Program-made: the position numbers and the translations under genes
Shown: positions 11,740-25,200 of the stretch, in pieces
Position numbering within the stretch: the stretch's first letter is position 1
Layout: each line of letters opens with the position of its first letter
Source: Phycomyces blakesleeanus NRRL 1555(-)
Lineage: Eukaryota > Mucoromycota > Mucoromycetes > Mucorales > Phycomycetaceae
Assembly (NCBI RefSeq): GCF_001638985.1
Contig: NW_017265142.1
Location: 1,542,572-1,606,571, forward strand
Direction: 5' to 3'
DNA length: 64,000 bases
The notes under the pieces: generated by a model
Seen by the model: the letters and a program-made list of their open reading frames with translations, nothing else
Told to the model about the DNA's origin: nothing
Databases searched by the model: none

Positions 11740-12210
11740 TACTAAAGATAACATCATAACAGCAATTGAAGTGAAAAAAAATAAATCAAATCAAATGAAG
11801 CGAGTAAATAAACATTAAGGATGTTCTCTGTGAGTTTGTATTAGCAAACTAAGAAGGAGTCTGGTCCATGAATTATAGGAATCAATATACATTTAATATC
11901 TATATCCATATGAAAGAAATTGAATTGAACTGAATCAAATGTATATTATATGTATATTCACAATGATTTGATTTGAATTGAATTGAATTGAATTGGATTA
12001 AATTGTTTTGATATTTTTTGTGTATATGTGATTGAGTGAATGAGTGAGTGAGTGAGTGAGTAGGTAAAGCGATTGGGTGTGTGAGGGAGTTAAGTAAGTA
12101 AATGTATAACTTGATAGATAATGATATTTCTTTTGATTGATTTTTTGTTTTCTTTACATATACATACACATATATGTATAAGATTTTGGTTTTTGTTGTA
12201 TATTATTTTT
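11740..12210. other. convergent intergenic region
   Basis: Spacer between the 3' ends of the glyoxalase II gene (+) and the NDT80/PhoG gene (-). It contains a (GAATT)n run near 11965-11998 and a (TGAG)n run at about 12032-12061. No gene is seen. Confidence 0.6.
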
Positions 12211-15200
12211 TTAGGGATGTCTGTCAGTTTTAGAGTCCTTTACATCATGCTCCGACTGAGAAAGGTCCTTTTTGTATTCTGGCTTAGCAGCATCGTCACA
12301 AGCTACTGCTGTTGGGTATCTGCCATGTTGACGCCAGTGCATTTCGTGGTATGCTGTTCCATATGGAACACCCGAGCTTGCGGTTGAAACAGGAGGATGC
12401 TCAGGTGTATGAGGCATACTTTGTGAATCAAATGGAAAGTCAGAAACCATTTAAACGCATAAAAATAAAAATAAAATCAATAATTTACCTATGACTCATG
12501 GGCCCATTCACGCGTGTATCATAGGAATAAGGTGATTGAGGTGGGTGAGGTGTACTAGTATGGTGAGTAGCATACGAAGGTTGGTGAGAGTAGTAAGGAT
12601 GCTCATGACTAGTATGGGCGGTCATGTACGATGCATTTGAATGGTTGCTCTCCACACTAGGGTTGCTGGTGTTTGAAGTCACACGGATTCTTCCCCAAGG
12701 ATCATGATGAGATGAATGATGTTGTGGGGTTTGCTGATGCTGTGGATGGTGTTGCTGATGTTGTTGTTGTTGTTGCTGGTGGTGCTGCGGCTGATGCTGA
12801 TGCTGATGCTGCTGATGCTGTTGTTGCTGTTGTTGCTGTTGATGGTGATGTTGCTGTTGTTGTTGCTGGTGGTGCTGCTGTTGTTGCTGATGGTGCTGTG
12901 GATGATGTTGTGGATGTTGCGATTGCGGTTGATGGTGGTGTTGCTGATGCTGTTGGTGCTGCTGATGTTGTTGATGGGATCCTGGATATTTATTCTCATG
13001 GTAATCATGGTAAGGATCCGACACTTCAGATGGCGTACGGTCGTGCATTCTAGACACAAAATGATGTGGGGGTGGGGGTGGTGGTAATGGCATTCCATGG
13101 CCTGGGTGAGGTTCATATGGTGTGTGTGCATTACTGCTACTATTTGAGCTGGTGGTATTGTTTCCGGGTGGGGATGCCATCATCTGGAGAGGCACAGATT
13201 GGTTTGGAGTAGGGTGACCGCCGATGTTAGAAGACGCACCGAATTGCGGAGGAGGAGGAGGAGGGTAAGAAGGCACGGAATACTCGTATGGATGATAGTC
13301 TCCACTGGCAGGCGAGAACAGTCCGTTTTGGACAAAGTGGTGGACTGGTGGACGCTGGTGAGAGTGGCCATAAGGGCCTGGTGGTGGCGGTGGTGGTGGT
13401 GGTGGTGGTGGGGGAGGACCTTGGTGGGGATGAGGATGAGGAGGACCTGAGCGTTCATCATGGGGAAGAGAAGAAGACTCAAATCGGGCAGTATTTGCGT
13501 CTGATTCGGCATAGTGACCTGGACTGCGACCACGGACAACCAATGCAGCAGATTGGGATGTAGCAACATTGACCAGTTTACCAGAATCGATCTTGGCAAA
13601 TAGCTGGGTTATGAGAATGTAGTATTGCTGGGCAGCTCTTCGTTTGCCGTTGTTTGCAGTTGCAGATTTGAACTGGACACGCTCAAACGTAACAACCGAT
13701 TGATTGACACCTGCTGAGCTGAGGGTAAGGTTTCCTCCTGGACGGATTGGCTTAGGTTCAGGTACACTCTGAGGACCCTTGTCTCGCTTGGGTGTGTGCT
13801 GTATAAGTGTGATGGCCTTTTCGCTGTTTGCGATTCTTGAGGAAATACCAAGCATAAAGCATCGGACTTGGTGAAGACCACCTTCATACTCAACAAGACA
13901 AGGGAGATCCTGGCCTTCATAGACCATTCCGATACCCTGCAGCATAAAAGTGCTGCTTACTTGGAAGTAATTACGTCTATAGCATGTCCAGTCATTGTCA
14001 GCCAAAAAGAAACCACGGTCAATTTTTGAGTGTAGTCTAGCGTCCAGCCTTTATAGAATAAATAATACATACAAAAATTAGCAAAGATAAGTTTAAAGCA
14101 CTGAATAATCTCAGTTAAATCCCCTGATGTTTCACACACACAAACACGCATATTTTTATATACATCATTTGACGTTTGACATTTGATGTTTTACTCTAAT
14201 ATTCTTATTCTTACACTGTGCTTCGGTCCATGGCATAAATGTTGCCGTTGTACTTTGTGGTCTCAAAATGAGGGCTGTCATCTTGCATGTAGACCGACTC
14301 TTTGCGTCTACGGCGGATGGCAGCATGGGCATTTGAGGCATAGACCAGTGTTCCCGGAGTGTAATTCGGAGTAGGTGTGTTACTGGTACTGGTACTGTTG
14401 CTGTTGCTGTTACTGCTACTACTACTGTTACTGTTACTGTTATTGTTACTATTGCTATTGCTACTGGAATTTGCTGTGGTTGGATTGGTGGTTGGATTTG
14501 TAGTGTTTGTGTCCGTGTATTTGCGCTCATCGGGTGTACCTGGGGAAGGTGGTGACGATTCTACCAGGGGCGATCCAGAAGGTCTAGGAGTAGCAGGTTG
14601 AGACATGGTAAATCTATGGACGAACGCCAAATATTTATACACAAGCACGACCCAAATAATAATAGCAATAATGTATATATTTATATGAAACCCATCTGTC
14701 TCTATCTCTTTCAAAATATTCCTCCGTATGGATATATAAAAACTCTTCTATTGATTGACTTGTTAATCTTACCCAGAATATGGTCTAGTTGGAGTAGATG
14801 GCTCGGCCTTTAGTGGTGAAGACTGAGTGTGTTGTGTCTGCGAGTGTGCAAGAGAGGTAGGCGGCAGATACGTACCATTGTCGTGAGTGTGTTGGGTAGG
14901 ACTGTTTTTTTTAAACATTTTTTTGTAGGAGAATAAGAATACATATTTCTTCATACAAATACAAACACAAGCACAGGTACAGGTACAGGTACAGGTACAG
15001 GTACAGGTACAAGTGCAAACACAAATATACAAACATATAGTATATAGATAAGGATACTTACGACTGAGAGTGCATGTAACTAGAGGTCATGTCAACTGGT
15101 GGTGCTGCGTGCATTGCTAGACTGGTAGCTGGAGAGTATGGATGACTTGAAGGGTGATTTGGTGCTGGTAATGGAGACTGATAATGGGGCTGGGGTGCTG

Positions 15201-15231
15201 ATCCCGACCATTCTTTATCGTGAACGTTCAT
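12211..15231 (-). CDS. NDT80/PhoG-family transcription factor
   Basis: Five exons on the minus strand (15231-15062, 14901-14773, 14613-14215, 14036-12489, 12418-12211) give about 817 residues. The NDT80/PhoG DNA-binding domain lies at about residues 215-410, recognisable from SKIDRGFF, DNDWTCYRRNYFQ, the core RVQFKSATANNGKRRAAQQY and the end VVRGRSPGHY. Relatives are Aspergillus XprG/PhoG, Neurospora VIB-1 and yeast Ndt80, which control starvation-induced proteases, heterokaryon incompatibility or meiosis. Flanks are disordered: a Ser/Asn run before the domain, then a poly-Pro run and a long Gln/His tract (coded by about 12720-12975). The last exon rests on an intron at 12488-12419; without it translation stops a codon after the exon 4 end. 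Intron 1 holds a hexamer repeat. Confidence 0.85.
12720..12975 (-). repeat. trinucleotide repeat coding poly-Gln/His
   Basis: Imperfect CTG/TTG/ATG triplets on the plus strand (CAG/CAA/CAT in the gene sense) code a long Gln/His tract of the NDT80/PhoG protein. Interruptions by CAT/CAC and CAA break the pure CAG runs. Length variation between isolates is likely. Confidence 0.8.
14974..15010. repeat. (CAGGTA)n hexamer minisatellite in intron 1
   Basis: About six near-perfect copies of CAGGTA lie inside intron 1 of the NDT80/PhoG gene, flanked by diverged copies (caagtg, caagca). Confidence 0.8.
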
Positions 15232-16204
15232 TCCCTTGTTATTTTACTCACAAAGTTATTCTATTAATTTATATTTTTTTTTGTTTATTTTGTATGAAAA
15301 TAAAAATATAAAAAAAAAAGAAATAAAATAAATAAAAAAGGAAGTAAAAGGAAATAGGAAATTGAATACAAAAAAATTAATTTTTTTTTTGCTTTTTTTT
15401 CTCTTTGCTTTTTTGTTGTTTTGATTGTCCAACAACCAGGAAAAAACTCCACTATTTTTTATTTTTATTTTTATTTGTGTGAGTTGATCAACTAATAAAA
15501 AAAAATAGGATATTTAAAGAGCAAAATCTACTATTTTCATCCAATCACATCTATCAGTTTCAGTTGTGTACACTATCATTTTGACATTTTTTTTCAGTGA
15601 TTTTTAGTCAATCTTAGAAGGTGACGGCCAAAATCTAATGGGACCAATCACTTCGATGACACTAAACAGCTTTACAGTGTCCGAAGACAGACTAATTTTT
15701 ATACAATACAAATATTGTACATACTATAAATTAGCAGTAATAAAGGGGGGGAAATAAAGAAAGGGGGAAGATGTAAATTTATAGATAAAGAGGTCGATCT
15801 GACATATTTATATATTAAAGAACATGGCATGTGACATAGCATACTCGCAAGTATACACATACATATGTTTTCCCTATATATGAATATTTTAAAGTACAAA
15901 AAAGAAACAATAATTATAAATCCTCTTGGTTGCCCTGAGCAACAGGGTCTTGTGTATTTGGTGCGACCAAATCTCGAAAATAGAAAATAGAACTTTTGTT
16001 GCACTAGATCCAGAAAATATAAACACATATACACACAGACATATATATATATATATTCTAAATTTGTTACTATGGTTACAAAAAATATGTAATGCAGTAT
16101 TTATCTATTTGATCTTCTTTGAGTTTTCATTAGATGCTGTAATATGATGAAATAATATATTAGATTAGATTATATATGATTCTGTTTTTATTATAATAAT
16201 GATA
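15232..16204. other. intergenic, promoter of NDT80/PhoG gene
   Basis: Lies upstream of the NDT80/PhoG gene (-) and downstream of the giant spectraplakin-like gene (-). It shows A- and T-rich homopolymer runs, two CCAAT motifs near 15541 and 15644, and an imperfect inverted repeat ACACT/AGTGT near 15659-15680. No gene is seen. Confidence 0.5.
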
Positions 16205-19200
16205 TTAAACTGCACTGGCAGTAGGTACAACAATAGTGGCTCCATGGGGTGTAGAAGTAGATGCAGAAGTGACACCGTTAGATCCACTGCCACTGCCACT
16301 ACCAGTAGCAGTACTCGTACTAGTACTACTGGTCGCAGTAGACACCGACTCTTGGGGATCCCTTTTGCGTGTCATAACTCGTCTACGTGTAGGTCTATCT
16401 CCGTTTGTCTCTTTGCTTGCCGCCCGAGTCATCCTGACTTCAAGCTGGTTTCCATGTCGATCGACTGCAATATATTTGTCTCCATCAATGTACCCTGTCT
16501 GGCCAGATGTTGATCGCGAAGGATGTACAGGAGGTGGGGTGGGTGACAAACTTCTGCCACTAATACTACCTCTCGGAAGAGGCCGTCCGGATGGCGACTT
16601 TGCTCGTCGGGTCTCAATAAAGCCTTCCTGGATAGATGGTAGTGATGCCTGCTCCATATCATCTTCTGCTATCGTCATTCGGTTCTTGGGGATAAACTCT
16701 CCCTCAAGCAAGCAGTGGTCTCTCAAAAATTGGGACAGTTCGGTCCAGCCGCCGCCCACTCGCACCATCACCATCTTACTCTTCAAAACACGGCAGTATG
16801 CCATCTTTGCATTGCCCTCACCGAACCAGTATCGTCCAACCTCACCAGGAACCATCTTTACTTTTACACGGTATGGCGTTTCGTTGATAATACGTCCAAT
16901 CTCCATGTCCAAATCGTTATCTGGATCGGCCACATATGAATTCGGAGGTGTTCGCGTAACCCTGATGGCTGGCGTCCGCATGCTCAGACTAGCAGACTTC
17001 GATGGCTGATAATTGTGTCGATCCGGTGTCGTCGTCCCAAAATATCTTCCAGTCGTCGTGGATGGGTTCATGTATCTCCCACTATTACCACTACTACTGT
17101 TGCTGCTACTACTACTACTCTTGAGTCGAGATGATGACGTTGAAGGAGCTAGTCGACTCGACACAGAAGGCACCGTGCTGATGTTTGCTGATGTGCTAGT
17201 AGAAGACAGAACTCTCAGTGACCCAACCTCACGCTCCCTCAGTACAGAGGCCGCCTTGCGGGTTGGTAGTGATGACTTGCGGTTTCGCACTTGTCGGTAA
17301 AGAGGCTGATCAGGATCAACAGCCCCTTCCATTGTCTTTGTAAGCTCTAGTCTTCTAGTCTTCACCTGCGAGTTCACAGTCGTCCATCGAGCTCTCAATT
17401 TACGGAGATGGGGTTGGAGTTGCTTCTTTGCCGCTGCATTGTCAGATGTCATGGAAACCAGAGTGGTCTTTGCAGTCTCCAGTCCTTCAGTAACCTTGCC
17501 CTCGTAGTATTTGTAGCGTGCGTCAAGCTCAATCAACTTGGCTTGGAGATCTGCTCGACTGAACGAGCTGCCGATCATAGTAGCTCTGTGAGGCGCTGCC
17601 TTTGCTACGGCTTCTTCAAGTGCACTCAATACAACCTCCAATTCATCCGTAGCACTCAAATACTTTCCTACCACTCGTGCCTTGGAAATCTCCTGTCGCT
17701 TGTGATCCATTGCTCCCAACACACTCTCCACTGCCATATCTACCTCTGTTCGCTGTTGGACAAAAGTCGTCTTGTTGCCTCCACACTGCTCCAATAGCAC
17801 ATCCAACGCTTGGGTCTCTTGCTTAAACTGTATCTTGGCTTCACTCTCCAAAGAATCAAGCTCGCGCTCCATCTCTACCACTTCTTGTTCACGCAACATA
17901 GTAGTCACACTTGCAGTTGACAAGACAGACGTGGTGTCTTCGTCACGATCTGTGGCTGGATCAGCTTCCTCGGTTATTTGCAGATTAGCCAAATGCTCAC
18001 GTGCCTCGCCCAATATCATCATCATAGTCTTAATCTTGCGGGCCACAGCTACACCCTGTGATGCCTTGACAATCGCTTGCTTGAACTCATCCAAAAGAAC
18101 AGATGTTTCCTCCCATCCAGTCTTCACTGCTTCTGCACGAGACTTTACAGCCTGCTGGAGGAAAACATTCTGTATTATTGCGAGCTCAGAGACTGTATCA
18201 TCACCAGTCTTGATTCCATCCTCGCTAGATTCCACAATAGACACATCTTGAGTGGGTATTTCAGGTTTTGTCGCTGTATCTTCCTCTTTGGTTTCTATAC
18301 TACTGATACTGTCGTCTTTAAGCTTAACATCGTTTGCCTTCTTTTCTGATAAGCTACCGGCTGCTCTCACTTCCTTGTTTGTGCTGTTTAGAATGCTGTT
18401 GGTCATGTCTTCAAATGATACTATAATCTTGTGGAAAAGAACCATTTTTTGCTCTATTTCTTCCGCGGCAGGAGGACCATTTTGCTCGTCAATCATTGCA
18501 GGATCGGCAAGAAGCTTATTTAGGGCTGTCTGGCAATTAGTGATCCAAGATCCGATACTCTCTGCACTCTTGGCATGGCTCAGACAACGCTTGACAGGCT
18601 CTCCAAGCAATCTTTCCCGTTTCAGCTCGGTTTCTAGTCGCTCTAGAGCAAGATGTGTAGAACTCTCAAGCTCTTGAACTACCGAAGGATCAATCTCGTA
18701 GGCCAAAAGTGTCCGAGTATTTCCTTTAAGGCGCTTGGTTGTCTGGTGGGTCAGTCTCTCCAGAACAGACTCACTCGTAGCCAAGCTGGCTTGATATACA
18801 CAGTAGAATCGTTCCAGGCTAGATCCATCCTCACCAAACATGTCGTTAGAGGCAACATTGGTCATACGCTGGATAATGGCATTTGATTCTTCATCGGCCT
18901 CCTCCTTAATCGCATTAGCCAAGGCAACACACTCGTCATAGGCCTCTTGCTTTTGTGCAAGTTTATGACGTTGATCCACAGTTGATTGCAAGTCCTCATA
19001 GTGCTTTTGAACAGTTTTTAGTCTATCCTCTAACCAAGATTTGTTGTCTTTGGTGGTACCCGGACTAGCCAAATCAGGAACATTTTGGATGCTCTTGATC
19101 AATCCCGGGAACACAGCTCCGGTTCTCTTGATTTGACGTCCGATATTAGCCAGTGCTGTGGTCTCATCCAAAACTGTCGTCAGGGAGGCTTCAAAAGCAT

Positions 19201-22200
19201 CGAGTTGAGAATCTGTCTGGAGAAGAGTGACATAAAAGTCGCGCCACTGCAATCCTTGATCTGCCAGCTGCTTGGTTTCCAAAAGTGCTTTTTGAAGCGC
19301 TTTCCACCCGGATTCCAAAGCTGCGTTTCTTGAGTCAATCGTCTCCATTGCTTCAACATTCTGAAATTGAAGGAATCGATACTGTGACTGGACCTTTTCC
19401 AACTCATTCTTGTGGTCATCGATTTCTTCAGAAACAGAGCTATATACGGATGCCATGCTTCTACAGTAGAGAGTGTCCTGATCGGGCTCTCCCAAAAGTA
19501 CACCAAATGTAGTACGACATTCTTCAAGTTTCTTGCATTTCTCGTCAACAAACAACTCGAGATTCTTGGCGGCGCTACTGTAGTCTTGGCGGAGACGGTG
19601 GTGGGCAACTTGCTTTGCAAGAGTTTGGAGCGCCTCAACAAGTTTATTTTGCACGGATACCAAACGATCCAATTCCTCTCGCATTACTGTAGCATGAATA
19701 CCTGTACCTTCCTTCAAGGAGCAGATACGCACCTGATCAATCTTTGGCTGTACCATTGTTGTCTGGACATTGCTCAACCACATAGCCACAGTTTCCTCCG
19801 TAACACTGCTCACATCTGCATCGCTAGCTAATACATCGTACTCCTCCATTTGAGCATCTGCATTAGATACCAAAAGTCTAAACTCGGCCAGGCGTAAAGC
19901 TGTCGATGACTCGTTTAGTAAGCTCTCGGTTTCATCTACTAGGTCTGTCCAGGAAGCATCAATAGACTTCTGGCTGTTTTCAATCTGCTCTACACTTTGT
20001 GTAGCCTCAAGACGCTCGTCTTCCTCTTCCACTGAACGGTCAATCTCCTGTCGAATAGTGGTAGCATGGCTGGCAGCCGAATCTCTGAGTGACCCATATA
20101 TACCGGTATATCCCTTGACAGCCGCGCTCACTGCTCCAAGCTTCTCCACAGTATCTCTCAGAACTTCGACAGAGGTTCTTGTGTCAGAACCCGTGTGAGC
20201 CTCTTTGGTACGCTCATGCTGCCCAGAGATCCACTCGCGCACAACCGTTGCATCAGCCAAATATGCTTCCAATGCTGCATTGCGCCTAGAAAGGCGTTCA
20301 CGAGATCTCAGGATGGCTAACAGAGAATTTGATGTCTCACCGAGTCTAGCTATGCGCGCGTTTGTATGTTCGCGAATCTGAGTGTTGGCCTTGGTATCAG
20401 CATCTTCAAGTATTTGGGTTTTAGTCTCACGAATTGGATAGTCAATACGTGTTTGGGCACGGTCACGCAAAACTGCGACTCGGTTGTCATAGTCTCTCAA
20501 ACAAGCTTCATGAGTTTCGTGGGCATCCAATACATCAGCACTCAATAGGGTGGTTTTGATAGTCTCTGCCAACTGGTCCAATTCCATCACTTCATCAAGA
20601 CATCCTCTGATTCCAATTTGTTGATTGAGCACTTCACGAGCATATTTCAATTGTGATACAGCAGTGTCGCGGGATTCCTGGATCTTCTGAGCGATCTGAT
20701 ACACACCTTTGTCCAAAAACTTGGACTCTTTCTCCTCTTCATCTGCATCCTCAGCTTTCTCCTCCAGCTTCTCTTCCTCAATTCTCTTTTCAAAAACCCT
20801 CACATTTTGCACCAGCTCGTCCACATACTCGGACTGCTGTTCTGTCTTTACGCTCCACTCATTCCACTCTTTTTCCAGCACAACCAAACTGTCCTTACAT
20901 CCCTCGCTTGAATCTTCTGAATGCCATCTTGCACGCTTTTGGATATAAGTTTCAACCCCATCTTGGTGCACGGTCCATTTGTTCTGCTGTTCGTTGGCCC
21001 TTGATTCCCATGCAAAGCGATCTACCAAGAAATTAATCTGGATCTGAAGAATGTCAAGAGTCTCGTCCAAACGTGCGATGGCTCGCTCAAGGTCTTGGTG
21101 TCGTTCGGCACAGTCACTCGGAATCTCCACTTGTGTCAATTCAAACGCAGCTTCAGCCTGGGTCAAAGCTTCAGTGGCAGCTGCCATGTCTTTAGTCATC
21201 AACCGTTTTGCGTCACTCACAGCCTGCTGGATAGTAGGCTGCAAAGAATCGTTATAAGTAGACGTTGCAATTGACTGAATCGCCTTGTCCTGCAGAGTGC
21301 GTGTGATAGTTTGCAATTTTTTGGTTGTGCTCTGACATTCTCTCCATCCATCTTCCCAAGTCAAACGGGCCAAGTATGCATTTACTCTCAAATCATGAGT
21401 CTCGGAGGACAAGATGAGCTGGTCTGCTTGGGCGCGTGCCTCGGTTTGGGTATTGGTGACATGTATGGCGTTGACTGTACAATTTGTTTCAGCAGCATAT
21501 GCCAACAAATGTGCAAGCTCGTCCTGGAGCTCTTTGAGCGTAGTAGAAAGGGTCTGGCCATCCTCGGTGCTCTTTATAGAAGATGTCTTGATTTGGTTAC
21601 GTGTGTCGACAGGTGGGAGCTCGGTCAAGGACATGGCAGGATCCAATTTTTTGGCTTGTAGGCTTGTCTGGGCAGCAATAATTTGTTCCAAGACCTGGGT
21701 GGTGTTTTTGAAACACTGGTCTATTTCCTGCTTCAGGTGAACAGCCACGCCGTAAGCGTCCAACAGAGCACGGATCTTTTTGCCAAGTTGTAACAGTTCG
21801 TCGTACAATCTCAATACAAATGCATTTATATCGGCGGAAATATTATCATCTTGGGTGGAGGAGCGATTAGCACGCGCACCTTCGGGGCACAGAGGATAAG
21901 GAATGGCCGATCCTTGGTGTTTCCAGATTCTGAACACATCCTGATCAAACTGTTTCAATCTTGCTTCAAACCTGTCAACCGGAAACAGCACGCCCTCCGC
22001 AGCTTCTAATGTGTCGAGTGCATTTTGGATGTCTCCCAATAGTCCCAATCCATCGGTGAGGTGTGAGTTGGCAAGGGTATCGTATGCACGCAGAGCAGTG
22101 TTTTGGTCCAACACTTCCCGAGCAAAATCTGCAGTCTGGGCGAGGTGTGTGGCATTGTCTACCAGTCGCTGCTGGCGCTGTTGTACCAACGTGGGTGTTG

Positions 22201-25200
22201 ACTTTCTGCGTTCCTTTTGTGTCTCATCTCCGCTTTCTTCCTCAGCATGGCCAAGAGATCTCTGGAAACCTTTCACGAGGGCCTGGAAAGATGTGTCCAG
22301 ACTGACCAGCTGCTTGTCTTCAAACTCGTGCCGCCTAGCCTCCATAGCCTCAAACTCGTCTAGGTTAGGACTGGCCAAGTGTGAGCTGGATTCTTGGCCG
22401 ACATTTCCAGATGTGTCTGCAGGACGCCACTGTGCTTGTTGGACAACAAAGTCCCAGGTTTTGAGTGTCATGCTGCTGATAGCATGTGTTACCTTTGTGG
22501 CCTGTGTCTCCCACCCGATACGCATCCCCAAAACTTCAAGATCGATGCTGTGGTGGTCAAGAAGAGTCTCGAGGTGCCTGATGCCATCGGCTGTGCGCAG
22601 GATCCCTTGTCTGATTGCAGCCATAGCCGTGGTGAGAGTGACAGGAGTTTCGGCCACATCTGCAGCAGACTCGAGACTGGCCAGATGGTCACTCAATTTA
22701 CGGAGATCATTGCCCTGGATTGCCTTTACCTTTGCCCTCTGGCCATCGCGCTCCTTTTCAAGTCTACCGAGGTCTGTGAGGTCGAGTGCACATTTACCCA
22801 CAAATACATCTATCCGTGCGCGAGCCACGTTACGTGTGCGTTCGTCAACCCAACCCTGGAGCCGGTTGACTTCGTCAGTCAATTGCCGCGCCCTCTTTTG
22901 GAGTTGCAGCACGCGTCGGTATGATGCTAATGCCTGGTCCAATGCTTCTCCGAACAGGAACAAGGAGGCCTTGCGTGCGCCGACCATGCTTCTAATTGAG
23001 TTGTTGGCATCAAAGGTTTGTTCCTGGTCTGAGGGGTGAGTCGCTTCGGGATAAGGGATGCGGGCGGCTACTCCAGTGACGAGAGCCAGGGCCTGTTCTT
23101 GAAACACCAACACCTGTTCCCTCCACTGGGTGTCTGTGTCGCCTGGTTTGATTTCTCGCTCAGCCCGCACAATAGCCTGCCGCAAAACTTCTCCTGTTGT
23201 CTTGAGTTCGTCTGCCTTGTAAAGAAAGTCGGTGATGTTGAGACACTGCTCGACCACCTGGCGTGCAAATCCCACCCGAAGTGTCACCTGCTCAAATGCT
23301 TCTTCTAGGGCCACCTGGCGTGACTCGAGATGGACGGGTAGCTCGACGTTCGAAGAGTCGTCGAGATCCTGATACGCATTTACTGTCACACTAAACTCCC
23401 CTTGATCGAAATCATTGACGCGTGTCTCTAGCCCAAGAAGCTCGGCAATGATTTCTTCTTTGACAATGACGTGAGGCGGTGGCTGCCAGCGGGCACGCTC
23501 GGACACAAACAGCTTGATGTCATTGTCGGCCGTCCGGACCCAGGTAATTGCGTGGCCATAGTGCTGCTCCCACACCATGCGTAACGTCAGGATCTGGAGT
23601 TCGTAGGCCCGTCTGCGTAAAAGGTGTTTGAGACGGTCCAGCGTCGTCAGGGTGGTGAAGGTAATTTCGATTGTGGTTGTGTCTGCCGGGCTTAGTTCTT
23701 CAGTGCGATCTGTGCCGGTTAATGCCATGACATGTTCTTTGAGGCGGGTCATGTCGTTTTGATTAAAAATATCGACCTGGGCTTTGAGTTGGTCTTGGTC
23801 TGCATTGAGTGCGGCGATTTCGTCCGAGGTCTGTTCGAGCTCGACATGTTGCAGTCCGTCCAGAAGCGGCTGTTGCTCAAGGATCTCTATACGCTCCTCG
23901 ATATAGTGCCGGATACGCTCAGCCTCGACATACCAAACCCTGATTTCGCTAATCCAGCGGCTGACCAGATGGTGTTTTTGGACAAGGGCGTCGAGTAGCA
24001 GACGGTATGTGTTTTTTCCATCCCCTCCATCGTGAAGTAAATCGCCATATTGCGTCTCCACACGCTCAATTGCTACCCCCGTGCTCCGAGTCCGCTCTTC
24101 CAAGTCCTGGATACCACTGTCTGTGGTGGTTGGCTTGAGCATCTTTGCCTGGATGAACTCGAGCTCGTTGCGAATGGGTGTGATGATCTTTCCAAACGCC
24201 AGTGAGCTCTTGAATTTGTCGAGATCATCAGATCCTTTCTCGAGCTGTAGTTGAAGTGCTCTATAAGAAGTCTCAACTGCAGACACTCTTGCTTCGACTT
24301 CTGGTAACTGACGTGTGTGATGTGGTAGTTTGTCGGCTGCTGCGTGAAATGACACAAGATCCTCTGTTTCTAGCTGTGCCAGACTTGTTTCAAATGACTC
24401 TAGTTGACCTTCATAAGTACCAATATCGTCTGTATGTGCTTGCGCTTGCGCTTGTGATTGTGATTGTAAATGTGCTTGTGCTTGTGCTTGTGCTTGTGAA
24501 TGTAGTTGTGGTTGTGATGATGATGATGCTGTATTTTGTGTTTGTGAGGGAGAGGGAGAGGATGAAGGTGAGGGAGAGGGTGGATGTACTGATGATTGTG
24601 AAGATGTAAGTTGATTTTGGTTTGATGAATTGTCTAGAGATATTTCGTCTTCTTCGCCTTCTTGGTCTTGTTTGTGTTTATCATTATCTTTTGTTTTTAT
24701 CTCATCTTTAGTTGTTTCTTCATCTCCGTCTTCTTTTTCTTCTTCGTTGTCGTTGTCTTCTTTTGGGGTTAAATCTCTATCTCGGTAAAAAGGAGTTGGC
24801 CGGGCAAATGATAGGTCGGTGAGTTGATTACGGACCGCGTTGATTCTCCACAAGACAAGCGAAGCTCGGTGTTCAAAGCTGGTCCGCAGAAGGTCAGCCT
24901 GGTCTGTGGCGCGATCGGATGGGATTAGTTTCACGGGTCGGGAAGTGTGATCGAGAGCATCTCGTAGGGATGTTAGGTAGTCAAGTACGATTTGTTCTGT
25001 GATGGGTTCTGTTGGGGGGCTCATCTGCAGACGGTCTGCAAAGAGGGAAAAGGCAAGTTGTTGGTTTGACTGGGGATTGTTGTTTTGGAGCATTGAGACA
25101 AGGTCGGGCACTGATTCGGGGAAGAATCTGTGAGCAATGCATAAGAAGACCTTTCCGTCTTGCCACGACTCATACAGATCGGTCAATGGACGAAGAAGAG

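Noticed and set aside
12673..13087. Plus-strand open frames rich in Val/Ala/Asp or Leu/Met
   Set aside because: They are antisense shadows of the CAG/CAA/CAT repeat in the NDT80/PhoG gene.
13957..14000. Possible 24-nt intron after the NYFQ codons in the NDT80 domain
   Set aside because: Too short for a spliceosomal intron, and the unspliced reading continues the domain in frame.
22011..23039. 342-codon plus-strand frame inside the giant gene
   Set aside because: Antisense shadow with Ser/Arg/Cys-rich composition and no recognisable domain.
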